Numbered from the stretch's first letter, positions 9,732-20,359 are shown. The stretch is 64,000 nt of DNA from Dichetophora obliterata (GCA_963920525.1 OY986438.1:192794962-192858961); one strand, 5' to 3'. The notes: generated by a model from the letters alone, not told the origin. Numbers and translations are program-made.

Positions 9732-11574
9732 CAGAGAACTGCACAAGCCTACTTGAAGTCTATTTCAAGTACTTGCTTAAAATACAAGTTCAAGCTAGCT
9801 TGAGCTTGATAATTTTGAATCAAGTATAGCTTGTAGTTGAATATAAATAAGCCCACTACAACTTGCGACTTGCAAGTATGCTAGCTTACAAGCGAACGGC
9901 ACGAAGTTTCAAGTAAAGGAAAGCTTGATGCCTTCGGCAAAAAGCTTGAAAAGCTTGAAATTGAAGGCAAGTATCCAATTAAAGCAAGTATCCAAAAAAT
10001 TCAATGAGCTTGTGTAGGAAAAGCTTAGGCATATTATGACTTTTAAGGGTTCTGTGGACTCCGTGGTTGGCAGTTTAAGGGGGTAGATGATTTCGAATCT
10101 GAGGTCAGAATTTAAAATTCAAGATGGCGGATAGAGTTGTCACCTAGATTTTTGGTTATTTTTGCGAATTCTTTTAATTTTGAAATTCTGACAACGGATT
10201 TGATTTTGAATATAATGTCTGTTTTAAAATTTTAGATGGAGGTTAGTGTTGCCACCTAAATTTTTAACACAGTATTGCCAACTAATGATATGTATTTTTA
10301 AGAGTTTTAAACATCATTTAACAGTGTTAGGGAGTCACTGATTTCGAATCTGAAGTCAGAATTTTAAAATTCAAGATGGGGGATAGGGTTGCCATCTTAA
10401 CTTTTTCATTTTTATGAATTCGGGGCTGGCAAAAAAAATTATACACCAAAAATGGGTTGCTGAATCCGAATCTGTGGTCAGAATTTCAAAATTATAAAAT
10501 TTTGAAATAATAGGGTTGCCAACTAATAATATGTATTTTTAAAAATTTTAAACATCATTTAACAGTGTTTGGGAGTCACTTATTTGATATCTGAAGTCAG
10601 AATTTTAAAATTCAAGACGGTGAATAGGGTTGCCATCTTAATTTTTTTATTTTTATGAATTCGGGGCTGGCAAAAAAAAATTATAGACCAAAAATGGATC
10701 GCTGAATCCGAATCCGTGGTCAGAACTTCAAAATTATAAAATTTTGAAATAACAGGGTTGCTTTTACTTTTACAAATACATATTACTAGGTGGCTACCCT
10801 ATTATTTCAAAATTTTATAATTTTAAAATTCTGACAACGGATTCGGATTCAGTGACCCATTTTTGGAGTACCATTTTTTTGCCAGCCCCGAATTCATAAA
10901 ACTACAAAAAATTAAGGTGGCAACCCTACCCACCATCTTGAATTTCAAAATTCTGGCCTCAGATTCAAAATCAGTGACTTCCTAAAACTGTTAAAGGATG
11001 TTTAAAACTCTTAAAAATACATATCATTAGGTGGTAATACTGTGTTAAAAATTTAGGTGGCAACCCTAACCTCCATCTTAAATTTTAAAACTGTGACATT
11101 ATATTCGAAACCAAATCCGCTGTCAGAATTTCAAAATTAAAGAATTCCCAAAAATACCCAAAAATCTAGGTGGCAACTCTATCCACCATCTTGAATTTTA
11201 AATTCTGATATCAGATCCGAAATTATCTACCCCCTAAAACTGCCAACAACGGAGTCCACAGAACCCTTAAAAGTCATAATACGCCTAAGCTTTTCCTACA
11301 CAAGCTCATTGAATTTTTTGGATACTTGCTTTAAATTCAATTAATTGGATACTTGCGAGCTTACAAGCTTTTGCCGATCATTGCAAGCTTTTCAAGCCTC
11401 TGCCCGACAAAGTAAGTCTAAACAAGCCAAGCCAACGAGCAAGCATTAATATGACTTGCATCTGATTGGTATTCTTGCAAGCTGGCTAAAGCTTGCTTTT
11501 TCAAGTTTGGATACATACTTGAATTCAAGTACTTGAAAAGGCTTGAGCTTCAAGTAGGCTTGTGCAGTTCTCTG
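9732..11574. mobile_element. hAT-like long foldback element, copy 1
   Basis: Starts CAGAGAACTGCACAAGCCTA and ends in the exact inverse, TAGGCTTGTGCAGTTCTCTG. The inverted match continues inward, with gaps, for about 0.9 kb to an apex near 10770, so the 1.84 kb element is essentially one hairpin. The first 250 nt of each arm are packed with AAGCTTG/CAAGCT words, as expected for subterminal transposase-binding repeats. The inner parts carry a unit with GGTTGCCAACTAATAATATG and GAATTCGGGGCTGGCAAAAA at about 242-nt spacing. CAGAG ends and 8-nt flanks AATTCTAC / TCCTCTAC (5 of 8 match) fit an old hAT insertion. No transposase. Confidence 0.85.
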
Positions 11575-11659
11575 TCCTCTACCATAAAACTCGTTTTCAC
11601 AAAATTTCACGATTCTTGAGCAACTCCTTCTATTTTTGGCCACTCACTATATGGGCTCG

Positions 11660-11870
11660 CTACACTGTGCTACGTGTGCATACATAATATCCTGGCTGTA
11701 ATAATTTTAAAATACCTTGCGTTTAAAAATTTTAATATTTACAGTGAGGATATTATGTATGCACATGTCGCTACAAATTCATATATTTAATAAAGACATA
11801 AAACTAAAACACTGTGGCGACGTGTGGACACATAATTTCCCCACTGTAACAAATTGAAATACCTTACTTT
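11660..11870. repeat. Three-fold GTGTGCATACATAATATCC repeat, partly inverted
   Basis: GTGTGCATACATAATATCC at about 11675 has an inverted copy ending at about 11768 (GGATATTATGTATGCACA) and a diverged direct copy at about 11829 (GTGTGGACACATAATTTCC). Each is next to a CTGTAA or TTACAG word. Likely arms of a MITE. Confidence 0.55.
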
Positions 11871-11874
11871 TTAA

Positions 11875-12125
11875 AATTTAAAACCCTCTTCGACTACGTT
11901 TAAATGTAGTTTTTGAAGCTTTTTTTTAAAGGTTCAAAAAAGACCAATAAGAAAGTGTACGAGTGGGTTAAAATATTCTACAAAACTCAAAATTCGTTGC
12001 TTTTAATAATTTAAAAACCTCTACGATTGCATTTGAATGCATTTCTTAAAATCGTTTTTCTCGAAGAGTCAAAAAAGATCCATCGAAAGGGCGATAGTGG
12101 GTTAAAAATTCTATAAAGAATGTTC
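11875..12125. repeat. Two diverged tandem units ending in GGGTTAAAA
   Basis: Units at about 11880-11975 and 12008-12110 share the order TACG-T-G-ATTT-AATG, TCAAAAAAGA-CC-AT, and GTGGGTTAAAA-ATTCTA. A third, inverted version lies at 8507-8550 (AATATTTTAACCCCC), so they may be opposite arms of an older element into which the hAT-like foldback inserted. Confidence 0.4.
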
Positions 12126-13640
12126 TCATTGAATTTCTTTGTGTTCATATTGTTTTAAAAGCATAACCAATACTTTAAAGGCAAATCTTAAGTAGTTAGG
12201 TTATTTTTTATGTTATAAATAGCTAAATTTAGAGTAAAATTTAAGCCTATATTAAGAATAAACTTTCAGACTTAAACTTTCAAAACACCAATACGCGCAT
12301 AATTTTTTTTATCTCCTCTACTAAAAGTTAGACAATCCGTTGATCGAAGTCATTAATTTTAGAATAGTTTAAAAATTTTCTATATAAAATATTATTTTTG
12401 CAAAGGTGTTTAAAATTCTGTGAGAAATAAATATATTTTTTATTGATAGGAATTTTATGCTTTTGCTGAAAAAAAATTTCAAGCAAAAAAAAAGGTATAA
12501 TTTTAAGCCCTCAGTCAAAAAATCTAAGAACTAAACCTTAATTAAAAATCTAAAATTAAAATATATGAAAAAAAAATTAAAATTAAATTAATTACTCAAA
12601 TTAAACAAAAAACCTAATTATAAATATTGGAGTTTAAAGTTTTTTGTTTAAATAAATATCCACAGCATAGGAGCTAGATAAAACAAGAGTATTTATGTAT
12701 CAAGAGAAACCTTTGAAGGTTCACAAACAAATGTTGTTGTATTATTAGTATTACAAATAAATGTCACATGGTAGCAAAGACTTTTCATTATAAAATTTTT
12801 TTCCACAAAACTAAAGTAAATTCACATGTGCTCTCAATGTTAAATAGTGATGATAATAATTCCAAAAAAAATTTGACAAAAAATTCTATAAAACGAAGAG
12901 TAAAGTGAAAGTTTGAGAATTCTTTCCTTAGAATCATAATTATTATAGACCAAGTTTACGGTTTCAACAAGTTTTCGATTCGGTAAAATGGGCATGGCAA
13001 CACTTATATAACTCAGGAACTAAATGATTTTGAAAAAATAGACGTAGATAAAGTGCGATCACGCCCATTTTTAGTACAGTTTCCGATAGTAACCATCTAA
13101 ACAACATTTTAGTTTTTTACTATCAAAACCGTTTGATATATAGCAATTGATATATAGCAATTGGTTTGTGGGCGAGTGCGTTAATTTGGGTTTTATGGGA
13201 GATACCACGCCCCCTTGTCCAATCAACACCAAACTTCCCAGGAACACTCCCAAGAGGTTGTTTCAATTTTCCTGAAAATTTTATAAAAATCGGTTGAGCT
13301 GTTTTTGAGTCTATATTGATATACATACATACCCACATACATCATCCACTTTTATATGTATATATATAGATTTTTTCCTCGATTAATCGATTTGAAAATA
13401 TATTTTCTTAAATTGAATAAAATAATGAATAAGTAATTACTTTTAACGAGTAGATTGCATGCATTTCATTCATCAATGAAATTATTGCTAGTGAAAAAAG
13501 TGTGTAAAATTTACACACAAAGAACCTATTCGTTTTTAGAAATAAAGGACCGATGAAGGTAAAAACCTGACAAAAATGACATAAAAACGCAAACAATTAC
13601 ATTAAAAATAAACTAAACTAAAAATTTATTTTATATAATT
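12126..13640. other. AT-rich intergenic DNA with one repeat-like block
   Basis: Mostly A/T runs. The block 13055..13370 (ACGCCCCCTTGTCCAATCAA, then a phrase ending AAATCGGTTGAGCTGTTTTT) reads like a piece of an interspersed repeat, but I cannot name the family. No gene seen. Confidence 0.4.
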
Positions 13641-13790
13641 TTAATACATAGCGTTACAGTATATTGCAAGGTAAATATTTAAGTTATTAAAATTGATGGA
13701 ATGTCGATTGTCTGGCAAAATGTTTTTGTAAACAGAAAAACTTCTTTCTACTTCCACACTGACGAGAGGACCGTCTTCGGATGTAAGTTT
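13641..13790 (-). pseudogene. hAT transposase C-terminal relic
   Basis: The minus-strand frame reads PLVSVEVERSFSVYKNILPD and continues with NRHSINFNNLNIYLAIYCNA, then stops at 13641. The VERSFS...Y..IL.D.R.S...NL..YL.IYCN pattern is the C-terminal dimerisation-region signature of a large hAT-type transposase family in arthropods (from memory). Upstream sequence is full of stops, so only the tail survives. It gives a source family for the hAT-type MITEs in the window, though their ends have not been linked to it. Confidence 0.7.
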
Positions 13791-14519
13791 TTCTTCTTAT
13801 TTCATAGTATTACAATTTTTACCCACTGGTATTTTAGCAATAGATCATAAAAATAGAGTTTATAAAAACTAGCGTGTCCCTGAGTCTTTATCTACCACTT
13901 GTTTCATCATTCTCAATACATACCCCTTCGTTAGTTTCGCCACGCGCAAAGCTTTTTTTCATCGAAGTCTATACACAAAGCTACTCCTTTGTCGAGAGGT
14001 AATGTTTTTGATTGAAGGGACTCTATTGTTAAAGGAATATGTTTAAAAATTTGCATTTTTACATTTTTTTTTTTTACGAAAAAAAACGAAAAGAAAATTA
14101 TTTTAAAATGAAACTAAAATGACCTAAAAATCCGAAAAATGCTCTAAAAATTAAAAATCTCCAAAAATGACAACAAAATAACTGAAAAATAGCTAGAAAT
14201 TACCTAAATCTAGTAAAAAATAACTGAAGACTAAAATCGATAAAAAACGATGAAAAGTTACGAAAAAAAATGACTCCAAAAACTTTTCATATTTGGAATT
14301 TTAGAAACATAAATAGACTTTCTAAATAAGCAGAAAATGTCTGAGAAGCAGCAAAAATAGATGGCATGTCATCGAAATCCTTTTCCTGGTTATCACATAG
14401 CTATCAATATCTTAATATTTTTTTAGATAAAATCGTTGCGGCTCATCCTTTAACAAAGAACGTATACACTTTTGCCCAAAATTTCATATACGAAATTTTT
14501 AGCAAATCAAACTCTATGC
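13791..14519. repeat. Intergenic DNA with a degenerate A-rich minisatellite
   Basis: From 14085 to 14290 units like AAAATGACCTAAAAATCCG / AAAATGACAACAAAATAACT recur with about 20-nt spacing and heavy drift. The rest shows nothing. Confidence 0.4.
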
Positions 14520-14840
14520 ATTTACTACCGGAAAGGTTAGAACAACGTCTACCAGGTACGTGTGCTAATTTTCTTTTACCAGTAAACTCTCAAAGTAGTG
14601 GGCCGATTTTTAAGAAAGAAGTTTTTAAATTTTATATTTGTGCTACAGCTACAAATTGTGCTACAAATTTTAATAATAATTATATTTAATTGTAGTGTTA
14701 AGTTTTTTTTTTTAGAAAATCATCCCAGATACGACGCATTGCACAATCGTTTTCTTTTAACACGTTTTTGTCGTGTGAGTTTCAATTTACTCAGTGTTGC
14801 TCTCCTCCCTTCTCTTTTTGCGCTTTGAATACTTCTCTGT
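14520..14840 (+). mobile_element. Helitron-like repeat, copy 2 (5' part missing)
   Basis: TTTTACCAGTAAACTCTCAA, AGTAGTGGGCCGATTTTTAA and later GACGCATTGCACAATCGTTT, CAGTGTTGCTCTCCTCCC follow the same order as at 18830-19075. The TCTATACTATTAT start is absent, so this copy is truncated or joined to other DNA at about 14525. Confidence 0.5.
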
Positions 14841-14935
14841 CAAAATTTTTCAACTAGCTAAATATAAAACTAATGTGTTATTCTGACATCAAAACCATTC
14901 TGATATCTTTGAATTTAAAAAATTATTAGTAAAAT

Positions 14936-15396
14936 AGGGGTATTCACGATGTGGTGTGTTTGTGTTAAATTTGTACAAAATTTACAATACTTACAACTTA
15001 TTGTGAACGAATATTCTCTAAATTATTGTATTTTTAAAATCGTCTTGTTTTTGTATGTACTTTTGTTTGGAAATATTAATTTAAATCATCATTTAACTTA
15101 AGGAAATCATATAAAAATTAAAACGAAACACTACATTATATTAATTTTTATTGAATAAACTTACAGCGATGCCAGTTGCTTCCTCCATGCTGAGTAGAAA
15201 TGCTGTTGCGATCAGCTAATATAATACACAACGAAATTTACAAAGAATACAATAGATTTTCATCGTTGTATTTTTGCCACAGGGTTGTGTTTTAAATACT
15301 TTGTTTTTTTTGTTATTTTACAAAATTTACTGCAAATATCGAATTTATCAAAAAAACACAATACAAGAGCAAATACCCTCATCGTGATTACCACTA
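14936..15396. mobile_element. Possible TAGGGGTATTC-family element, larger copy
   Basis: Left edge TAGGGGTATTCACGATGTGG. Right edge CAAATACCCTCATC is an imperfect inverse. The inside is AT-rich with TTGTATTTTT words. The left terminus matches other copies well; the right one is uncertain. Confidence 0.35.
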
Positions 15397-15555
15397 ATTT
15401 TTTTATTTTTCATACGCAACATATTTACCTATAAATAAGAAAAAAACTTTCAGAAATTCAAAGTTTTGACTTTCGATTCAAATATCTCCGATCACAATCT
15501 CAAATTTTATTCATTAGTTTAACACTACCTACCGTTCGTATCATATATATTCTTA

Positions 15556-15696
15556 CTGCATTATTCTGTATCACAAGTGCTGCTACCAACAACAAGCAAG
15601 ACACGAGAAGCAATACTTTTTCCTATACGAAATTCTATTGCTTCTCGTGTCTTGCTTGTTGTTGGTGTGCATTTTCGTTATACAGAATAAAGCAGA
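15556..15696. repeat. Near-perfect hairpin, 31 bp perfect core stem
   Basis: 15585..15615 (ACCAACAACAAGCAAGACAC... ) and 15636..15666 are exact inverse complements over 31 nt, separated by a 20-nt loop. Outer words CTGCATTATTCTGTAT (15557) and ATACAGAATAAAGCAG (about 15680) also pair. This is a very short MITE or snapback. If transcribed it would give a pre-miRNA-like stem. Confidence 0.85.
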
Positions 15697-15734
15697 ATAA
15701 AGCAGTTCTTTTTCAAAAAAGGTTTAGTGTATTA

Positions 15735-15876
15735 GGGGTATTCACGATTCAGTGCACTTGTCAGTGAAGTTAAGGACTTGAGGACTTGTGCAGTGGTGCA
15801 GTTAGATTTTTGACATACGTGTATTTTGTTTTTGTATAGTGAGCAAGTCCTTAACTGCACTGATTCGTGAATACCC
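15735..15876. mobile_element. TIR MITE of the TAGGGGTATTC family, small copy
   Basis: Left arm GGGGTATTCACGATTCAGTG and right arm CACTGATTCGTGAATACCC are inverse. GTTAAGGACTTG pairs with CAAGTCCTTAAC further in. The flanks are TTA on both sides (15732..15734 and 15877..15879), so a 3-bp TTA or 2-bp TA duplication is possible. About 142 nt long, no coding. Confidence 0.75.
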
Positions 15877-16137
15877 TTATTGAATGTTTTCTCCAAATTC
15901 AGCGCTAAGCAACTTTGTCGTCAAAAGAATATAAGCTCAAAATATAATTTTTACCTTTCGTATGGCATAACATTCAGTAGCAAAAATCGTTCCAGTGTTA
16001 CGTTGTTTTTTCTTATTTTGATTTAATTCAACGAAGTGTGATAAGCTTATCTTTTATTTTTAGACTTTTAGCTCATCTCTAAATGGAGTATTGTTTTTCG
16101 TAGAATCAAATCATGTTTTGACTATCAGCAGTGTTAA

Positions 16138-16442
16138 CCCTTTCGCGAACACTCTTTTTTTTTTGCTGATTTAGTGTGGGGCACTTGCCGTATCTTTCTC
16201 ATTTCATTATATTCAACATCGCTATCTATATGGCAGATATTTTTTAATTAAAATGCATCGTAGAACGAGTGGTTTAAGTGGGACACTTAACATACAAAGT
16301 CTATACGAGCTCATGTAATTTCTGTTGGTTAAAGACGTGAAGATTTTTTTAATAAAACAAAAAAAATTTGACAGTTATTTAAGTCATGTCCCACAGGAAA
16401 ACTTTATTATGACAGCTATATATGTCAACTTCCGCGAAAGGG
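16138..16442. mobile_element. TTAA-flanked MITE, piggyBac type
   Basis: TTAA (16134..16137) is followed by CCCTTTCGCGAACAC, and GTCAACTTCCGCGAAAGGG is followed by TTAA (16443..16446). A TTAA target duplication with TIRs starting CCC is the hallmark of the piggyBac superfamily. Subterminal GTGGGGCACTT and GTCCCACAGG words give a second inverted pair. 305 nt, no transposase. Confidence 0.8.
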
Positions 16443-16446
16443 TTAA

Positions 16447-16947
16447 AGAAAACTTTGCAAAAATTTAATATGTACACTTCAGTGGGTCGGCATCCATACA
16501 AAAAAAAAAAGTTTAAAAAACCCACCCTTATATCAAAGCTGCTCTCGAAAGGATTCAATAAAACAAAAACAAATTTTTTGGACTACCCGAAAAACACCTC
16601 AAATGGTCTTTTTTTCCATAACTTTAGTTCATGTCAATCTGTCATGGCATTCCAATCATGTCCATGTCAATCGTGTGCCGTTGAAAAGGGCTTAACAAAT
16701 AGTACATTTTTTTCTTCATAATGCTTTCACTTCCGAAGCCATATTCGACTAGTAAGCCCCGTTAGCCCGATTTACCCCCTTATCAAATTTTTTAAGATCA
16801 GACATGTTACACTAAAGTTATGAAAAAAACCCATTTGGGCTGTTTTTCCGGAGGTCCAACAAATTTTTATGTTTTCGTACACTTTTTCAGGAGATCTTTC
16901 TGAAGATTTATTTTAAAAAAATACTCTTAGTTTAAATTTAAATTATA
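16447..16947. other. Intergenic DNA downstream of the Kazal gene
   Basis: CAATC(A/T)TGTC(C)ATGTCAATC words repeat at 16632-16675. A 99-codon plus-strand frame here has no recognisable character and is not called. Confidence 0.35.
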
Positions 16948-16953
16948 TTTATT
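16948..16953 (-). promoter_or_regulatory. Polyadenylation signal of the Kazal gene
   Basis: AATAAA on the minus strand, 80 nt after the stop codon. Confidence 0.6.
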
Positions 16954-17032
16954 TTTAACATAAAAAAATTAATTCATATTTACAATCAAAACATTAAGGC
17001 AATATTTTAACTATATGATGTCATGTTACAGC

Positions 17033-18201
17033 TTAGAGTGGCCTGCAAGTGCCCATGCGTACCATAACAACATCTGAAACAAATAATTTTCAATTATTAC
17101 AAAACCTAAAAGCTTAAAAAAAAAATTAATGTTATTAAAAATTTTTAATACAGAGTTCATTTTGGTTAATAATCTTATGCCGTGGTTATGCTAGCCAAAC
17201 ATGTTCGGTGTTCATTTTTGTTAATTTGTTCTCTTCACTGAAATGTTTGTTTGGTGGTTATGCTATGATTGGCGGCACAGTTGCATTATATGTAATAGTA
17301 TGTCAAAACACTAAAAAGCACAACCCTAATTTGCATTTTTGTACTTACAATTAACGAATTAAAATATACGAACTGATATTACTTACTCTGAATTTTTATT
17401 ATAATATCTTAAACAAAATGGTTTGCAAATATCTGACATGCTAGCTAGCTGTTTATGTTAAGGGTTACTTGAAGACACAATCAACTTCACTTTTTAATAC
17501 TTTTACCTCCTTTTTTGATGCTATTATACAAAATGACTACAGCCAACACTGGAAAGTTCGGCATGTTTGGCGTTTCAATCAGCAATCAAAATGTTCGGTC
17601 CGAGAGCGAGAAAATGAATATGAGAAAAAGTTCATTTCTTCATTTTATACGTGAAACAATAACAACAAAAAATGTTCGGCAATCATGTTTGGCTAGCATA
17701 ACCACGACATTAGGGTTAAAAAACTGAAATGAACTTACTCTGGCCACAGCGCTGTGCACATTGAAGACGTGCGTTATTGTGATAGTTAAGCGTATCACTT
17801 CCACAAACCGGGTTATATTCGGAGGTGGTGGGACAGGATTGTAAGCAGGCAAGATATTGTGGAGACGGTGTGGTCACGCCATTAGCAGGTGCAGCAGTTG
17901 TTGAAGCCACAGCAATTGAAGTGCTGCCAGAATTTTGAGGGAAGAATGGGGTAGGATTTAAGCCATTTCCTTGAGGTCGTCGCTGCTGCTGCTGTTGATT
18001 AGATACTGGCACAAACAAATCATTCCAGTTGAACTGTGGTGCCTGTGGGCGTGCCACAACAACAGACAAAAGACAGCCTGTTTTGAAAAAAAATTTTATT
18101 AAAAATGTTAATTTATTTACATCTATATATGTACATATATGTATATAATATTCAGTTTCAAAAATCTCACCGATTATCACAAAAGCTTTTAAGGCACACA
18201 T
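17033..18201 (-). CDS. Secreted Kazal-type protease inhibitor, 136 aa
   Basis: Three exons on the minus strand: 18201..18171, 18077..17739 and 17073..17033, with GTGAG/ACAG and GTAAG/TCAG introns; the sum is 411 nt in one frame. The product starts MCALKAFVIIGCLLSVVVA, a signal peptide, then a Gln-rich linker (about residues 37-50), a Thr/Ala/Pro linker, and a single C-terminal Kazal domain. Cysteines are at 88, 92, 102, 117, 121 and 133, with the core YNPVCGSDTLNYHNNARLQC. The last exon supplies NVVMVRMGTC, completing the sixth cysteine. The residue two after the second cysteine (Thr94) is the expected P1 contact, so a trypsin-like target is not favoured (inference). Intron 2 hosts a MITE. 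The exon 1 length and phase equal those of the gene at 6121. Confidence 0.9.
17181..17706. mobile_element. TIR element inside intron 2 of the Kazal gene
   Basis: CGTGGTTATGCTAGCCAAAC at 17181 and its inverse at 17687..17706 belong to perfect 23-nt terminal inverted repeats. A second internal copy of GTGGTTATGCTATG lies near 17253. No clear target duplication. It occupies 526 of the 665 nt of the intron, leaving both splice sites intact. Confidence 0.75.
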
Positions 18202-18285
18202 TTTTAATTTGTTTCTTTCTGGCTTAATTTTGTAACCGCTCTTAATGCTGCTCAATCGCAATTTCCTTCAGATTTCATTGAACAA

Positions 18286-18296
18286 GTTTATTTATA
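18286..18296 (-). promoter_or_regulatory. TATA box of the Kazal gene
   Basis: TATAAATAAAC on the minus strand, 90 nt before the ATG, predicting transcription start near 18262. Confidence 0.55.
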
Positions 18297-18417
18297 TGTT
18301 TGAAAATATTTTTCAGCTACACCTTTGTTGTTCTTAATCAGCATCTCTGTGGGGCTAAGTTCTGAAGGGGACTTTTTCTTAAGACTCTACTGGGTTCTTG
18401 ACTTTGAACAGAGCTTC

Positions 18418-18433
18418 AGAGAGATAGAGAGAG
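18418..18433 (-). promoter_or_regulatory. GA tract upstream of the Kazal promoter
   Basis: AGAGAGATAGAGAGAG about 120 nt upstream of the TATA box. It parallels the GA tract at the 6121 gene, though further away. Function inferred. Confidence 0.35.
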
Positions 18434-18788
18434 CAATTTTTATTAAGATTTTGCAGGCAAAACTAGTTTCTGATTAGCACAAAGTTGTTAATTCTTTTCT
18501 GAAAAAAAGCAAAAAAAATATTTTACAAATCTTCCAAAAGGTAACAAACTTGAACTGCTGAAACTTGCTTAGAGCTGGTTTACGCACAGACATTTCCTAG
18601 TAAGAAAACAGTTGGCTACCCTGTAGGAAAAAAATCGAACATTAATTTTCTTTAAACTTACTTGATGCATATTTTTGTTAACTCATATTAATTTTATTTC
18701 TTATCTCCTGCAAATCAGCTTTGCTAATAACCGTTTCCAAGATACTTCGTACGATATTTTGCAGTGTCTTTGCACTTTTATACAAATC
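18434..18788. other. Intergenic DNA, nothing supported
   Basis: Probable upstream region of the Kazal gene; no repeat arms or coding frame recognised. Confidence 0.4.
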
Positions 18789-20197
18789 TATATCTATACT
18801 ATTATATAAAATTTAAGTGCAAATTGTTTTTTACCAGTAAACTTCAAAAGTAGTGGGCCGATTTTTATGAAAAAATTTTTAAAATATCAAATTTGTTCTA
18901 CAGTATTTTATAGAAATATACTCCTTTCGAAATTTTAATAAGTGCATTAAATTAAGGTGTTAAAATTTTTTAGGATATCATATCAGCTGCAATGCATTGC
19001 TTAATCTTTTTCTTTTTACGCGTTTGTGTTGCAAGACTTTCAATAAACTCCAAGTTGCTCTCTTCTCTTTTATTTTTGGGCTCAGCTAGCACAACGAAAC
19101 AAACAAAAAAACAATTGGGCTTCGAGCAAGGCGAAAAGTGAGATATATGCAGAGCGACGCACAGTGCGCTTTTTTAATTTTAGGATGACATTTGTGTTTT
19201 GTTTTTTTTTTTTTTTGTTAAATTTTATAAAAAGATATTTTTATTCGTCAGATTATAAAACATGTATTGTGAATGCCGTATTCAAAACTTGATGTTTTGT
19301 ATGGTTTTTTTTAAAAAAATTCGTCAAAGTTGAAACTTTTTTAACAAAAATAAGCTCAATAAAACCCAAAAAATAAAGTCAAGCTTAAACAATAGTTCGA
19401 GCACAAAGTATATATCAAGGTTTTGGTTTTTGGACTGTTTTATGTCTTAATCGCCATTGAATTTGATATACAATACAATAAAAAAATATTAACATATAAA
19501 AATAGAAAAATCGTTCAAATATGACTGTCAATTTTTCAAGGAATGCCAATTTATGTAAAATTTAGTAGAAAATATCTAGTTAATTAAGCATTATTAAAGT
19601 CGAAGGCTATAACAATCATAAAATATCGTACTTCTACCTTCTGTTTCTGTAAAAACCTGCTGCATCTAGCTGCTATTAAGAAAAACCACTTAATTTGAAA
19701 AAAGTCTTAAAAATCAAATTTTGCCCTAAAATGCACTTATTTCCAAGACAATTTATAGTTTCTCTTAAATTTAAAGAAAAATAAAACAGAATTCATAATT
19801 TAAAACAAGTTGTGACCTTGTTTTGTATTAGCAACCATTTTTTGAAAAAAAAAATTTTAATTTCGTTTATTTGGTAATATTGTTTTATAGGCAATATATC
19901 TAATAGTTTTTCGATACGGGATTTTTTTATTAAAAAAAAATATGGTTTGTATGGGGTAGGTAGGTAATTCTCATTGTCAAAATTCATTCATTTGTACAAA
20001 ATTTCATGGCCCTAGCTTTTATAGTTTCTGAGATAATGCAAATGTCATCCTAAAACCCAAAAAATTTCACTGTGCGACGGTCCAATATAAAACAAAAGGA
20101 AAGAAGACATTTTTTATTTCTTTTGACATTTACTGTTTTAAGGAGATCGTTACAAAAAACCTTCATGTCAAAGCTGCTGACAACTGTGGCCTGCTAG
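18789..20197 (+). mobile_element. Helitron-like repeat, copy 3, split by a nested TIR element
   Basis: Starts TCTATATCTATACTATTATA at 18787, then TTTTTTACCAGTAAACTTCA and AGTAGTGGGCCGATTTTTAT. Further shared words with copy 2 run to about 19080. The element is interrupted by the insertion at 19160..20074 and resumes with TCCAATATAAAACAAAAGG. A CTGCTAGTAATA word at about 20190 could hold a Helitron CTAGT 3' end, but no clear hairpin precedes it. No replicase frame. Confidence 0.5.
19160..20074. mobile_element. CACAGTG-ended TIR element nested in the Helitron-like repeat
   Basis: Left end CACAGTGCGC with TTTTAGGATGACATTTGTG at about 19179. Right end GCAAATGTCATCCTAAAA (about 20037) and TTTCACTGTG, so the TIR is about 45 nt with gaps. 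CGACG flanks both sides (19155..19159 and 20075..20079), a possible 5-bp target duplication. About 915 nt, AT-rich, no coding frame. Confidence 0.7.
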
Positions 20198-20359
20198 TAA
20201 TATAATAAAAGCTATATTTCAAGTTATTAAGTTGTATATTGTCATACATAGAACTGAAGTAGTGAAAACCAAGCATAACACAAAATTTCAATATTGAACA
20301 TATTTTTTGAGATAATTTTCTGTTTGAATTAAAATTGAGTCGTTAAGTTGAAAACATTA

